Shown here: in pieces, positions 1-9,613 of the stretch
Position numbering within the stretch: position 1 is the stretch's first letter
How the letters are laid out: the number at the start of each line of letters is the position of its first letter
Assembly (NCBI GenBank): GCA_023255735.1
Contig: JAGDVP010000025.1
Span: 1 to 64,000, forward strand
DNA: 64,000 nucleotides
From: Halothiobacillus sp.
Lineage (GTDB): Bacteria > Pseudomonadota > Gammaproteobacteria > Halothiobacillales > Halothiobacillaceae
Direction: 5' to 3'
Notes under the pieces: model-generated
Seen by the model: only the letters and a program-made list of their open reading frames with translations
Told to the model about the DNA's origin: nothing
The model's database searches: none
Translations under genes and position numbers: made by a program

Positions 1-1743
1 GGATGCAGCACCGTGCCGGCAAGCGCACCCCTTGCGACGCAGCCAGTAACGCCACCCGAAGCTGAGCAGGCGCAAATTCTCGCCCAAACACCCGAGCAGC
101 TTGCCCAAACGCGGGCGCAGATCGAAAAAGACCCAATTTATCTAATTATGGCGGGCGAGCTTGAAGGGCAGGCCGATAACTTAACGCAATCGGCCGATTT
201 TTATTATGCGGCGGCACAAAACTCCGATGAGGTGGCGATTTTAGCGCGCGCAGCGCAAATCACGCTGATCGCCAAGCGGTACGATTTAGCGTTTAAAACA
301 GCGCAGCGCTGGGTGCAGCGGGCGCCTACTTCAGATAAAGCCGCAGCGACGCTCACAGTAAGCGCGCTTCAGTTGGATAACTTCTCCGCCGCAGACCAAG
401 CCTTAACCCAATGGCTACAACGCGCCGGCACCAACGATACGGCCGTGTTTAATGAGCTGGGTGCTTATTTAGATAAAAACGTCCCGCAAGCGCTCGCCAT
501 TCGCTACACCGATCATCTCGCCCAGCAATTTCCCAACGTGGTGGCCGCACAGTTAATTGTAGCCAAGCTCGATCTTAAATTTGGCCGAATGCAAACAGCC
601 ATCAACGCCACGCGTCAAGTTATTGTGTTAGATCCCCACAATGAAACCGCCTACGACATATTAATTGTGGCCATGAGCCAAGCCAACGATCCATCTGGCT
701 TAATTGATGCGCTGAAATTAGCCCACCGGCAATTTCCCAACACCGATCGCTTCAGCTCAGGTTTAATTGAGGCTTACGTGCGCTCAGGCGATTCGCATCA
801 AGCAGGCAAACTCATTGAAGCGGTTTTACGCAAACCGATACAAGACCCGGCACAACTGCGTAATCTCGCCTTATTTTCCTTGCAAATTGAGCGCCCATCC
901 CTCGCGCAAAAGGCTCTGCTGAAATTAGAAAAAATTCCTGGCCAGCGTGATCTCGCCGAGCTTTTACTCGGCCGTTTAGCGGCTCAAGCCAATGAGCTAA
1001 ATGTTGCAATCAAGCACTTTAATCGCATTCCATTCAGCAGCCAGCAGTACACCGAGGCACGAATTTTAATGGCCGCGGCTTATGCGCAATCCGATGATAT
1101 GACAGGCGCCATGCAAAGCTTGGATATTGCGCTGACCGCCCCGATTGATATTGCCGATAAGCAACGACTAACCCTCGCCAAGGCCGGCCTGCTCCAATCA
1201 CAAGGGCTCGATCAAGAATCCCTCACCCTGCTCACTGAAGCGGCAGCCCGCTGGCCCGGCACCGCAGATATTCAACTGCAACGCGCCATGCTGTTACTCA
1301 AACTCAATCGCGGCATCGAGGCGCGTGACGCATTAAGACAAGTCATCAACGATGACCCCAGCAACGCCGCCGCCCTGAACGCATTAGGCTTCACCTTGGC
1401 CGATGAAAATACAAATCTTGATGAAGCCGAGCAATTAATTCAAAAAGCACTCAAACTTGATCCCGACAATGCAGCCTATTTGGATAGCATGGGCTGGGTT
1501 TATTATCGCCAAGGCAAGCTCAATGAAGCGGCAGAAACGCTCCAAAAGGCATTTAAAATCACACCCGATCCTGAAGTGGGCGCGCATTGGGGCATCGTGC
1601 TGTGGCACCAAAACAAACACGATGAGGCCAAATCGATTTGGCAGCGTGCATTGGGCCTGAATCCCAACCTGCCGGTATTACGGGCGGCGGTGAAAAAATA
1701 TGCCCCTGAACTTTTGCTTAATTTGCTCGAAACTGATCAATGA
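1..1743 (+). CDS. TPR-repeat outer-membrane lipoprotein (5' end outside window)
   Basis: Tetratricopeptide-repeat protein, 580 residues visible. The frame is open to the window edge and its first residues read G-C-S-T, which looks like the end of a lipobox with the cysteine codon at 4-6. The true start therefore probably lies upstream, and the GTG at 13 is not the start. Helical TPR-type repeats run along the protein and are clearest at the C-terminus (motifs such as LGFTLADE, YLDSMGWVYYRQGKLNEA). TPR lipoproteins at this position in gammaproteobacteria are thought to scaffold envelope complexes; the partner is unknown. The stop overlaps the lolB start (ATGA), so the two are co-transcribed and probably translationally coupled. 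Confidence 0.85.
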   Translation, partial: GCSTVPASAPLATQPVTPPEAEQAQILAQTPEQLAQTRAQIEKDPIYLIMAGELEGQADNLTQSADFYYAAAQNSDEVAILARAAQITLIAKRYDLAFKTAQRWVQRAPTSDKAAATLTVSALQLDNFSAADQALTQWLQRAGTNDTAVFNELGAYLDKNVPQALAIRYTDHLAQQFPNVVAAQLIVAKLDLKFGRMQTAINATRQVIVLDPHNETAYDILIVAMSQANDPSGLIDALKLAHRQFPNTDRFSSGLIEAYVRSGDSHQAGKLIEAVLRKPIQDPAQLRNLALFSLQIERPSLAQKALLKLEKIPGQRDLAELLLGRLAAQANELNVAIKHFNRIPFSSQQYTEARILMAAAYAQSDDMTGAMQSLDIALTAPIDIADKQRLTLAKAGLLQSQGLDQESLTLLTEAAARWPGTADIQLQRAMLLLKLNRGIEARDALRQVINDDPSNAAALNALGFTLADENTNLDEAEQLIQKALKLDPDNAAYLDSMGWVYYRQGKLNEAAETLQKAFKITPDPEVGAHWGIVLWHQNKHDEAKSIWQRALGLNPNLPVLRAAVKKYAPELLLNLLETDQ

Positions 1744-2399
1744 GTCCATTTAAGATAAGGCTTGCGCTTTGCGGTGGGTTTTTAATTGGCGCAATTGCCG
1801 GTTGCGCGCAAATCCCCACTCAACCTGAATTATCCGCAGCCCAGCAACAAAACCTAATGCCCACCTGGCAGCGTCACGCGCAGGCCATTAAAAGCCAGCG
1901 CGATTGGCAGTGCATTGGGCGCATTGCGATTCGCACAGAAACTCAAGGCGGCACAGTTAACCTTGATTGGAAGCAAACTGGCGATTTTTCGCGGGTAACA
2001 CTCAGCGCCCCGCTCAATCAAGGGATCGTGGAACTCAAAGGGCAACCCGATTTAATGATGATTACCGATTCTTCGGGCAATCAGGAAATAACCCGCGACC
2101 CTCAGGCCACCATTGCCAAGCTGACCGGCTGGCAGATACCCATCGCAGCCCTGCCGGACTGGATCCGTGGCATTCCCCATCAAACCAATGCCAGCTTTAC
2201 CCTCAACGCGCAAGGGCTGCTGCAAACTCTGCACGATTCGGGTTGGAGCATAGAATATGAGCAATATACGCCTGCCGCAACCGCAACCGCCACCCTGCCC
2301 CGGCCCCAAAAAATCAACGTCAGCAAGGATAACGTGATCCTCAAATTAATTGTGGATTCATGGTCTTCGCCCCAAAGTACCGCCGAGCCACAGCCGTGA
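1740..2399 (+). CDS. lolB: Outer-membrane lipoprotein receptor LolB
   Basis: LolB accepts lipoproteins from the periplasmic carrier LolA and inserts them into the inner leaflet of the outer membrane. The protein has 219 residues, a normal length. It starts with a lipoprotein signal whose lipobox reads IAGC, with the modified cysteine at residue 22, followed by the conserved block RIAIRTETQGGTVNLDW and a mid-domain DWIRGIP typical of LolB. The ATG overlaps the stop of the TPR gene by four bases and the stop overlaps the probable ispE start, the usual lolB-ispE coupling of gammaproteobacteria. Confidence 0.93.
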   Translation: MSPFKIRLALCGGFLIGAIAGCAQIPTQPELSAAQQQNLMPTWQRHAQAIKSQRDWQCIGRIAIRTETQGGTVNLDWKQTGDFSRVTLSAPLNQGIVELKGQPDLMMITDSSGNQEITRDPQATIAKLTGWQIPIAALPDWIRGIPHQTNASFTLNAQGLLQTLHDSGWSIEYEQYTPAATATATLPRPQKINVSKDNVILKLIVDSWSSPQSTAEPQP

Positions 2400-3316
2400 C
2401 GGGCATCCCAGCACCATCCTACCGGGGGCTTGCCCCGGCCAAACTCAACCTCTTTTTGCACATCAATGGGCGCATAGCTGAAGGCAAGCACCAAGGCTAT
2501 CACGAGCTGCAAACCTACTTTCAGCTCATCCATTACGGTGATTGGCTGCACATTGAGACAACCCAAACGCCGCAAATTACCGTGCAGTGGCAAGCGGGCG
2601 ATGAGTCTATTTTGCACCAACCAAGCAATGCGCAGGATGACCTCATCTATCGCGCTGCAACCGCCTTACAACAAATCGCTATTGAGCAAGGTAAATTGCC
2701 GCTCGGCGCGCACATTCTGCTACAAAAAAACACCCCTGTTGGCGGCGGGATGGGCGGCGGGTCTTCTGCTGCCGCCACAACATTACTTGCCTTAAACCGC
2801 CTCTGGTCACTCAATTTATCGCGCTCTGAGCTCCAAGATATAGCGGTACTATTAGGTGCCGATGTTCCAGTCTTTATCATGCAGACCAGCGCATGGGCTG
2901 AGGGCATCGGTGAGCGCACAATGCCTATGCCAAGCCCACAAAATGCGCCCTATTTTGTTATTGTTGTGCCGCAATCAACCCAATTCACACACCAACTGTT
3001 TGCCCATCCGCAACTGTGCCGCGACACCCCAAAACAAGAAGCCCAAGACACTTTGTCCCACTGGAAAACACAGGCCGGCAACGCGTTTGAGCCGATTGCG
3101 CTCAAAGAATCAGCCGCTATTAGCGACTGCTTTTATGCCTTGCGTGCACAAGCCGGTTTTGCCCGCTTAACCGGCAGTGGCGCATGCGTGTTCGCACCGG
3201 TTGCAAGCGAAGCGATTGGACAGCGTATTGCCGCCCATATTCTCAATGAAATCAAGGCGGCTCGGCGGGTTATTGTCGCAAAAGCCTTTGTGCCAGCAGA
3301 GCGGGCCACAAATTAA
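2396..3316 (+). CDS. ispE: 4-diphosphocytidyl-2-C-methyl-D-erythritol kinase
   Basis: GHMP-family kinase that phosphorylates CDP-methylerythritol in the MEP isoprenoid pathway. The N-terminal substrate segment (PAKLNLFLHINGR) and the glycine-rich ATP loop (PVGGGMGGGSSAAA) are clear, as is the C-terminal GSGACVFA. I chose the GTG at 2396 because it overlaps the lolB stop as GTGA and gives 306 residues; an ATG at 2360 in the same frame would add 12 residues inside lolB. It is followed by a separate promoter and tRNA-Gln. Confidence 0.92.
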   Translation: MTGIPAPSYRGLAPAKLNLFLHINGRIAEGKHQGYHELQTYFQLIHYGDWLHIETTQTPQITVQWQAGDESILHQPSNAQDDLIYRAATALQQIAIEQGKLPLGAHILLQKNTPVGGGMGGGSSAAATTLLALNRLWSLNLSRSELQDIAVLLGADVPVFIMQTSAWAEGIGERTMPMPSPQNAPYFVIVVPQSTQFTHQLFAHPQLCRDTPKQEAQDTLSHWKTQAGNAFEPIALKESAAISDCFYALRAQAGFARLTGSGACVFAPVASEAIGQRIAAHILNEIKAARRVIVAKAFVPAERATN

Positions 3317-3349
3317 AAATAAAAATATTCAAAAAACTGCGCAAAGTAC

Positions 3350-3378
3350 TTGGCAAAGCCACAACGCTTCGTTAAGAT
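3350..3378 (+). promoter_or_regulatory. Sigma-70 promoter of tRNA-Gln/prs
   Basis: A -35 hexamer TTGGCA (3350-3355), a 17-base spacer and a -10 hexamer TAAGAT (3373-3378) lie in the gap between ispE and the tRNA. The predicted start point is about ten bases before the mature tRNA 5' end at 3395. Spacing is ideal and each hexamer differs from consensus at one or two positions. Confidence 0.7.
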
Positions 3379-3394
3379 GCGCTCCTCTTTCGTT

Positions 3395-3471
3395 TGGGCC
3401 GTCGCCAAGTTGGTTAAGGCACTGGGTTTTGATCCCAGCATACCTAGGTTCGAATCCTAGCGGCCCAGCCA
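3395..3471 (+). tRNA. tRNA-Gln (anticodon TTG)
   Basis: A complete cloverleaf can be drawn: the acceptor stem TGGGCCG pairs with CGGCCCA, the D-arm contains GCCAAGTTGGTTAAGGC, the anticodon stem CTGGG/CCCAG encloses a TTTTGAT loop with anticodon TTG, and the T-arm CTAGG-TTCGAAT-CCTAG is perfect. The discriminator is G and the CCA end is encoded. It reads CAA codons. The prs start codon is only 14 bases past the CCA, so prs probably shares the tRNA transcript and is released by tRNA processing. Confidence 0.97.
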
Positions 3472-3484
3472 AATTCCCGGAAGA

Positions 3485-4444
3485 ATGATGACAATCCAAA
3501 GAACACTGATGGTATTTTCTGGCAACGCAAACCGAGCCTTGGCTGAGCGTGTTGTCGAAAGCCTTGATATACAACTTGGTCAAGCCACAGTTTCCCGATT
3601 TAGCGATGGCGAAAGCTTCGTTGAAATTTTGGAAAATGTTCGCGGACGCGATGTTTTCATCATTCAACCAACCTGTGACCCCACCAATGACAACATCATG
3701 GAACTCATGGTTATGGTGGATGCGTTACGCCGAGCATCGGCTTATCGCATTACAGCGGTCATCCCCTATTATGGTTACTCACGTCAAGATCGTCGCGTTC
3801 GCTCCGCTCGGGTGCCCATCAGCGCGAAAGTTGTTGCCAACATGCTCCAAAGTGTCGGCGTCGATCGTATTCTCACCGTTGATTTACACGCCGATCAAAT
3901 CCAGGGGTTTTTCGATATTCCCGTGGATAATGTCTACGCCTCGCCTATTTTACTCGGGGATATTTGGCGCCAAAAATACAACGATCTCATCGTCGTATCG
4001 CCTGATGTAGGGGGCGTGGTTCGGGCACGTGCGGTAGCTAAACGCCTGGATGATTCCGATCTTGCCATCATCGACAAACGCCGCCCGCGCCCGAATGTCT
4101 CTCAAGTAATGCACATCATAGGCGAGGTGCGCGATAAAACCTGCATCATTGTTGATGATATGGTCGATACCGCTGGCACGTTGTGCAAGGCGGCAGGCGC
4201 ACTCAAAAAACATGGCGCCAAAAAAGTGGTGGCTTACGCCACGCATGCCATTTTGTCTGGCGACGCCATCCATAACATCAACACCTCTGATTTAGATGAG
4301 TTAGTTATAACCGACTCCATTCCACTCAAGCCTTGCGCGCAGCAATGTCAAAAAATCCGGGTACTTTCGGTGGCTGGCATGCTGGCTGAAACCATTCGCC
4401 GAATCCATACCGATGAATCGGTGAGCTCCCTCTACAACGACTAA
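3485..4444 (+). CDS. prs: Ribose-phosphate pyrophosphokinase (PRPP synthetase)
   Basis: Makes 5-phosphoribosyl-1-pyrophosphate from ribose-5-phosphate and ATP for purine, pyrimidine, NAD, histidine and tryptophan synthesis. At 319 residues it is a class I enzyme. Visible signatures are [13 protein letters not shown] at the N-terminus, [10 protein letters not shown], the metal-binding [14 protein letters not shown] and the PRPP loop [13 protein letters not shown]. Two ATGs lie in tandem (3485, 3488). Its 14-base distance from tRNA-Gln implies co-transcription with the tRNA. Confidence 0.97.
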   Translation: MMTIQRTLMVFSGNANRALAERVVESLDIQLGQATVSRFSDGESFVEILENVRGRDVFIIQPTCDPTNDNIMELMVMVDALRRASAYRITAVIPYYGYSRQDRRVRSARVPISAKVVANMLQSVGVDRILTVDLHADQIQGFFDIPVDNVYASPILLGDIWRQKYNDLIVVSPDVGGVVRARAVAKRLDDSDLAIIDKRRPRPNVSQVMHIIGEVRDKTCIIVDDMVDTAGTLCKAAGALKKHGAKKVVAYATHAILSGDAIHNINTSDLDELVITDSIPLKPCAQQCQKIRVLSVAGMLAETIRRIHTDESVSSLYND

Positions 4445-4499
4445 ACCCAATCATCCGGGTAAACCCGCTGATTTTCTAGCTATTCTCGGGCTATTCCTT

Positions 4500-4505
4500 T
4501 ATAAT
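4500..4505 (+). promoter_or_regulatory. Possible -10 element upstream of rplY
   Basis: A perfect TATAAT hexamer sits in the prs-rplY gap. No convincing -35 element occurs 16-18 bases upstream, so this is a weak promoter call. A start six to eight bases downstream would place the transcript 5' end at the first arm of the 4509-4553 inverted repeat. Confidence 0.35.
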
Positions 4506-4508
4506 TTC

Positions 4509-4553
4509 GCGCCTTATCAAGTATGGCTATTTGGATCAAGCTTGATAAGGCGC
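4509..4553 (+). promoter_or_regulatory. Perfect 13-bp inverted repeat in the rplY leader
   Basis: The arms at 4509-4521 and 4541-4553 are exact reverse complements, separated by 19 bases. No T-run follows, so it is not a plain terminator. Its core GCCTTA/TAAGGC recurs in the second leader hairpin at 4588-4625, which allows alternative pairing between the two structures. Confidence 0.6.
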
Positions 4554-4587
4554 TGGGGCTGTTTGGTCGCGAACATCCCCCATCACA

Positions 4588-4632
4588 CTGGCCTTAGCGC
4601 GATTTACCGCGCGCTATAAGGCCAGATGTTTT
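4588..4632 (+). terminator. Terminator/attenuator hairpin before rplY
   Basis: CTGGCCTTA (4588-4596) pairs perfectly with TAAGGCCAG (4617-4625). Inside it GCGCG pairs with CGCGC, leaving a two-base bulge and an 8-base loop. TTTTT follows at 4628-4632, and the rplY ribosome-binding site GGAG is at 4641. It may terminate prs transcripts or act as an attenuator controlling rplY. Confidence 0.65.
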
Positions 4633-4652
4633 TAAAATTTGGAGTTTATTTT

Positions 4653-5261
4653 ATGTCTAAAGAAACGTTTGTACTTAATGCCAAGCGTCGGGATGATCAG
4701 GGGAAAGGTGCGAGCCGCCGCCTGCGTCACGAAGGCCGCATTCCGGCGATTGTTTATGGCGGGGGCGTAGCGCCCCAAGCGATTACCATTGAGCACAATG
4801 AAATCATCAAGCACTTAGAGCACGAAGCGTTTTATTCGCATGTGCTTGAATTAAATCTTGATGGCGCCACCACCCAAGTTATTTTGCGTGATTTGCACCG
4901 CCACCCATTCAAACCGTCGGTCATGCATGCCGATTTTCAGCGCGTTTCGGCCAACGAAACTTTGCGTGTTACAGTGCCTTTGCATTTCTTGAACAAAGAT
5001 ACCTGCGTCGGCGCGAAAGCCGGTGGTTTGGTACATATCGGCCTAACTGAAATTGACATTGACTGCCTGACAAGTGCTTTACCTGAATTTATTACGGTTG
5101 ATCTTAAAAACCTTGATATTCATCAATCTTTGCATTTAAGCCAAATTACCTTGCCCGCCGGCGTTAAAATCCCGGCATTAGCGCAAGGAGCTGAGCATGA
5201 CGCTGCGGTGGTTACCATTCACGCATCAAAGTTGGATAAAACCATCGAACCCGAAGTCTAA
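4653..5261 (+). CDS. rplY: 50S ribosomal protein L25, CTC/TL5 long form
   Basis: L25 binds 5S rRNA in the large ribosomal subunit. At 202 residues this is the two-domain general-stress (CTC/TL5) form: the 5S-binding domain has RRLRHEGRIPAIVYGG, and the C-terminal beta domain contains LVHIGLTEIDIDC. I chose the ATG at 4653 because GGAG lies eight bases before it; an in-frame ATG at 4626 has no such site and lies just beyond the leader hairpin. The gene sits between prs and pth, as in many Proteobacteria, and its upstream region holds two strong hairpins that may control it. Confidence 0.95.
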   Translation: MSKETFVLNAKRRDDQGKGASRRLRHEGRIPAIVYGGGVAPQAITIEHNEIIKHLEHEAFYSHVLELNLDGATTQVILRDLHRHPFKPSVMHADFQRVSANETLRVTVPLHFLNKDTCVGAKAGGLVHIGLTEIDIDCLTSALPEFITVDLKNLDIHQSLHLSQITLPAGVKIPALAQGAEHDAAVVTIHASKLDKTIEPEV

Positions 5262-5301
5262 TTTTTGATGACCCGATGACATCGGGGATTTCAATGCTGC
5301 T

Positions 5302-5355
5302 AAAACCCGTTGTGTTTGCCTTCCAGCTTGGAAAGTGCCAAACCAGCGGGTTTTT
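5302..5355 (+). terminator. Hairpin with T-run between rplY and pth
   Basis: AAAACCCGTTG (5302-5312) pairs with CAGCGGGTTTT (5344-5354) with one G-T pair; the loop contains a second small stem TTCCA/TGGAA (5321-5333). The 3' arm ends in TTTTT. This can terminate rplY mRNA or attenuate entry into pth, whose ribosome-binding site GGAGG begins at 5372. Confidence 0.65.
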
Positions 5356-5385
5356 AGTTCTAACCCCTATTGGAGGCAAACCATC

Positions 5386-5967
5386 ATGGCAATTCAATTA
5401 ATTGCGGGGCTTGGAAATCCCGGGCAAAAATATGAGGGCAACCGCCACAATGCAGGGTTTTGGTTTTGCGATAACCTTGCTCGTAAACTTAAGGGTACTT
5501 TTGCCTCAGAACCTAAATTTCATGGTGATGTGCTGCGCGTTTCTCTGGCGCAGTTAGATCGCCGGATTGTTAAACCCCAAACATTTATGAATTTATCGGG
5601 CAAATCCGTCGCCGCCGTGGCGAATTTTTATAAAATTGCACCGCAGGATATTCTCATCGTGCACGATGAGCTTGATTTATTACCCGGTAAAATGAAAATC
5701 AAACAAGGCGGGGGGCATGGTGGGCATAATGGTCTTAAAGATATTCAATCTCAGTTGGGTAGCGCAGAATTTTGGCGTTTAAGATTGGGCATTGGCCATC
5801 CGGGTGATCGTGCTCAGGTGGTGGGATTCGTCTTAACCAATCCCCCCGTTTCTGAGCGCAAGCTAATCGATGGCTGTATAAACCACGCAATAGATCATAT
5901 TGATCAGTTGCTTATTGCGGATTTAGCACAAATGATCCCGCTGATTAATGGTTTTACCGCAGCCTAA
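5386..5967 (+). CDS. pth: Peptidyl-tRNA hydrolase
   Basis: Cleaves the ester bond of peptidyl-tRNAs released from stalled ribosomes and so recycles tRNA. It has 193 residues, the normal Pth length. The catalytic block [16 protein letters not shown] (Asn11, His21) and the Asp of [10 protein letters not shown] are present, together with the [11 protein letters not shown] loop. The start at 5386 is set by GGAGG at 5372-5376 and by homology of [13 protein letters not shown]; an in-frame extension to 5335 lies in the hairpin region. Neighbours rplY and ychF are its usual companions. Confidence 0.96.
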   Translation: MAIQLIAGLGNPGQKYEGNRHNAGFWFCDNLARKLKGTFASEPKFHGDVLRVSLAQLDRRIVKPQTFMNLSGKSVAAVANFYKIAPQDILIVHDELDLLPGKMKIKQGGGHGGHNGLKDIQSQLGSAEFWRLRLGIGHPGDRAQVVGFVLTNPPVSERKLIDGCINHAIDHIDQLLIADLAQMIPLINGFTAA

Positions 5968-6056
5968 TTCATTTGCAGGCTTCCCCACAGCGTCGGTTAT
6001 TTGGCGTACCATAGTCGCCATTTTTAATTATTTTCTACCAAACGCGGAGATATTCC

Positions 6057-7151
6057 ATGGGTTTTAATTGCGGCATCGTTGGTTTGCCAAATGTGGGGAA
6101 ATCTACCCTTTTTAATGCCTTAACCAAGGCCAATATTCAGGCAGAAAACTACCCGTTTTGCACCATTGAACCCAATGTAGGGATCGTGGCTATGCCCGAT
6201 CAACGTCTCGATCAATTAGCGGCCATCGTAAAACCCGAACGGGTTGTGCCCACAACCATGGAATTTGTTGATATTGCGGGCTTAGTCAAAGGAGCCTCTA
6301 AAGGGGAAGGTTTAGGTAATCAGTTTTTAACCAATATTCGTGAAACAGACGCCATCGCCCAAGTGGTTCGCTGTTTTGATAATGACGATATCATCCATGT
6401 CGCGGGTAAAGTTAATCCATTAGATGATATTGAAATTATTAACACGGAATTGATATTAGCCGATTTAGACGTAGTGATTCGCAATCTAGATCGCGCTGTA
6501 AAAGCGAGCAAATCGGGTGTTAATAAAGAAGCGATAGCGCGCAAGGAAGTTCTTGAAAAAGTTTTTGCGGGATTAAATGCCGTGCAACCCGTGCGCGCCT
6601 TGGGATTAAACAAAGAAGAATTGGCGGTCATTCGTGATCTGCAACTCATGACAGCGAAACCCATTATGTATATTGCTAACGTCAGCGAAGATGGCTTTGT
6701 GAATAATCCTTACCTTGATGCCGTTATGGCGCACGCATCGGCTGAAGGGGCGCCGGTTGTTGCGGTGTGCGCCACCATTGAGTCCGAGCTGATGCAGCTC
6801 GATGATAGCGAACGCGATGAGTTTTTAACCGCATTAGGTTTAGAAGAGCCTGGGTTAAATCGCCTCATTCGTGCAGGGTACAGGCTTTTGGGCTTGCAAA
6901 CCTACTTTACGGCTGGTGTTAAAGAAGTGCGTGCCTGGACAATTCATGAAGGTAACACAGCGCCCCAGGCGGCGGGGGTTATTCACACCGATTTTGAACG
7001 CGGATTTATTCGCGCCCAAACCATCGCTTTTGATGATTTTATTCAGTACAAAGGCGAGGCGGGCGCTAAAGAGGCAGGCAAAATGCGCGCCGAAGGTAAA
7101 GATTACATCGTTAAAGATGGCGACGTTCTAAACTTTTTATTTAATGTTTAG
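6057..7151 (+). CDS. ychF: Ribosome-associated ATPase YchF
   Basis: Obg-family P-loop protein that prefers ATP and binds ribosomes; in E. coli it dampens the oxidative-stress response. It has 364 residues. The G1 motif is [10 protein letters not shown]3 is [17 protein letters not shown], and the position of the usual NKxD is replaced by NVSE (in YIANVSEDG), the feature behind ATP preference. A C-terminal TGS-like domain ends in [17 protein letters not shown] lies upstream of the ATG. It follows pth, the standard order. Confidence 0.96.
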   Translation: MGFNCGIVGLPNVGKSTLFNALTKANIQAENYPFCTIEPNVGIVAMPDQRLDQLAAIVKPERVVPTTMEFVDIAGLVKGASKGEGLGNQFLTNIRETDAIAQVVRCFDNDDIIHVAGKVNPLDDIEIINTELILADLDVVIRNLDRAVKASKSGVNKEAIARKEVLEKVFAGLNAVQPVRALGLNKEELAVIRDLQLMTAKPIMYIANVSEDGFVNNPYLDAVMAHASAEGAPVVAVCATIESELMQLDDSERDEFLTALGLEEPGLNRLIRAGYRLLGLQTYFTAGVKEVRAWTIHEGNTAPQAAGVIHTDFERGFIRAQTIAFDDFIQYKGEAGAKEAGKMRAEGKDYIVKDGDVLNFLFNV

Positions 7152-7247
7152 TCTATTTTAAACTGAATTTACAACCGGGCGAGCCAAGCCATGTTCGGGG
7201 ACTCGCTCACAAAAAAGCAAGGTTCAAATCCCCATGAGGAACCCTAA

Positions 7248-8255
<1,008 letters not shown>

Positions 8256-8307
8256 TTCAATAAGGGTTTTTACACCCTAACCTTTATCTCAAAAGGTACC
8301 CGCCATA

Positions 8308-8336
8308 AAAAAAGCCAAGTTGATCTTGGCTTTTTT
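8308..8336. terminator. Bidirectional intrinsic terminator
   Basis: AAAAAAGCCAAG (8308-8319), a five-base loop and CTTGGCTTTTTT (8325-8336) form a perfect 12-bp palindrome with A- and T-runs on both flanks. It can end the hemB transcript on the plus strand and the small 8355-8486 gene on the minus strand. Confidence 0.9.
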
Positions 8337-8354
8337 CATCAATACAACCCAAGC

Positions 8355-8486
8355 TTAGTGGGTGCTGATACCCAATGTTAAAGCCAAGGTTGTAAAAACA
8401 ATGGCTTGAACAGCGAGTAAACCGCCGATAGCCCAATGCACAATTTTCCATGGCGTGTGTTTATTCAACGCGTCTTTCATCGACAT
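8355..8486 (-). CDS. Small single-pass membrane protein (43 aa), unrecognised
   Basis: A 43-codon ORF too short for normal ORF cut-offs. GAGG lies about eight bases upstream of the ATG, and the strong terminator at 8308-8336 follows the stop. The N-terminus is short and basic (MSMKDALNKHTPWK), followed by one hydrophobic helix of about 23 residues (from WAIGGLLAV to ALTLGI) and a polar end STH. Two histidines flank the helix start (H10, H15) and one ends the protein. Codon use resembles its neighbours. I do not recognise the family; the shape resembles small subunits of membrane complexes, but that is only analogy. Confidence 0.65.
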   Translation of the reverse strand: MSMKDALNKHTPWKIVHWAIGGLLAVQAIVFTTLALTLGISTH

Positions 8487-8603
8487 AACTGATACCTCAT
8501 AAAATTTAATTCAAAAAGATTCTATCAGGTATTTGCCAATTAAAAAATTAATTAATGATGACAACGAGAATTTTATGATGCACAAACCCACCGCCTAGCC
8601 GTT

Positions 8604-9029
8604 TTATCCGCCCGACTTGGGTTGATTGATCCGCAACAACAGCTGAGCCTCGCTTTCTGATAAGCCAAAATCGTTGATTAACTCCTGCAGCGATACGCGG
8701 CCTTGGGTGCTTAAGCGAACTGCATGGGAAAATCCTCGCTCGGTATCATCGGCATTGGTTGCACTCGCCACGCGGGTTTCAATGTGCTCTATGCGTTGCG
8801 TTTGTTGTTTGATTTTTTGATCGAAGCCATCCATGTGCCGGCCTAAACCCGCTAACGCGGATTCGATAGAACCTTGCTCGTTTTCAATGCGCTCGAGTTG
8901 AGCTTGTAACCAACGCGCGTTGCTGCTGTGGGTTTTAACCATCGCGGCCAGCCGGGTCACAGCGATCATAGAAATCAGGGCAAATAGCACCGCCCCCCCC
9001 GTCATGCCGATCAACAAATATTGACTCAT
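8604..9029 (-). CDS. DUF2802 family membrane-anchored protein
   Basis: 141 residues: one N-terminal transmembrane helix (residues 5-26), a long predicted coiled coil (about 30-90, rich in Glu, Gln and Arg heptads), then a C-terminal helix-turn-helix-like segment (LQELINDFGLSESEAQLLLR). This is the DUF2802 architecture, which in Pseudomonas-type genomes lies directly after cheW at the end of the chemotaxis cluster, exactly as here. Function is unknown. Its start overlaps the cheW stop by four bases. It is the last gene of the long minus-strand motility block. Confidence 0.8.
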   Translation of the reverse strand: MSQYLLIGMTGGAVLFALISMIAVTRLAAMVKTHSSNARWLQAQLERIENEQGSIESALAGLGRHMDGFDQKIKQQTQRIEHIETRVASATNADDTERGFSHAVRLSTQGRVSLQELINDFGLSESEAQLLLRINQPKSGG

Positions 9030-9541
9030 TTTTCTCCGAGTTCCGATAGCCCTTTAAGATCGACAAGAATAATCAATCTATCGTTGCCTTTCTCAGTTTG
9101 CGGCACCACACCTAAAATATGAGCGGAACCTTCATCACCGCCGCTGCGTTTTGCCGCATTGACCACCGCCTCATCCAGCACAATCACCTCGGCGACACTA
9201 TCGACCACGATGCCGGCAATCTCTCCCGAGCGAAGTTCGGCCACCATTATGCGGCTATCGTCATCAAAGGGCTTTTCGGGTAGCGCAAAAAATACGCGCG
9301 CATCTAAAATGGTCACCACATTGCCGCGCAAATTAATAATGCCGCGCACGGCGGGATGGGCACCGGGTATTGGGGTGATATCTGCCGCTCGCAAAACCTC
9401 CTGCACATCTAATACATTCACGGCGTAGGTTTCATTGGCCACGGTAAAGGTAACCCAGCGCGAAATGACGACCGGCCCTTGCTCTAAACCCATGTCATCG
9501 AGTGAATCTTGGTTATTGATGAGGTAGGTGCTCATGCTCAT
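9026..9541 (-). CDS. cheW: Chemotaxis coupling protein CheW
   Basis: CheW bridges chemoreceptors and the kinase CheA in the polar array. At 171 residues it holds one CheW domain: WVTFTVANETYAVNVLDVQEVLR, the hallmark PAVRGIINLRGNVVTILD and GIVVDSVAEV. (The first block is split here by normal reading; each motif is contiguous in the protein.) It lies downstream of parP and overlaps the DUF2802 gene by ATGA. A 72-base gap separates it from parP. Confidence 0.93.
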   Translation of the reverse strand: MSMSTYLINNQDSLDDMGLEQGPVVISRWVTFTVANETYAVNVLDVQEVLRAADITPIPGAHPAVRGIINLRGNVVTILDARVFFALPEKPFDDDSRIMVAELRSGEIAGIVVDSVAEVIVLDEAVVNAAKRSGGDEGSAHILGVVPQTEKGNDRLIILVDLKGLSELGEK

Positions 9542-9613
9542 AGGCTTTATCCTGATTAATTCACAAATTGGGTTAAAAATACGCTTTTGATCAGCAAGCT
9601 GTGCCGGTTGGGT

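Noticed and set aside
7219-7245. tRNA T-loop-like GGTTCAAATCC before hemB
   Set aside because: No acceptor, D or anticodon arms can be drawn around it and the flanking stem does not pair; it is a chance B-box match.
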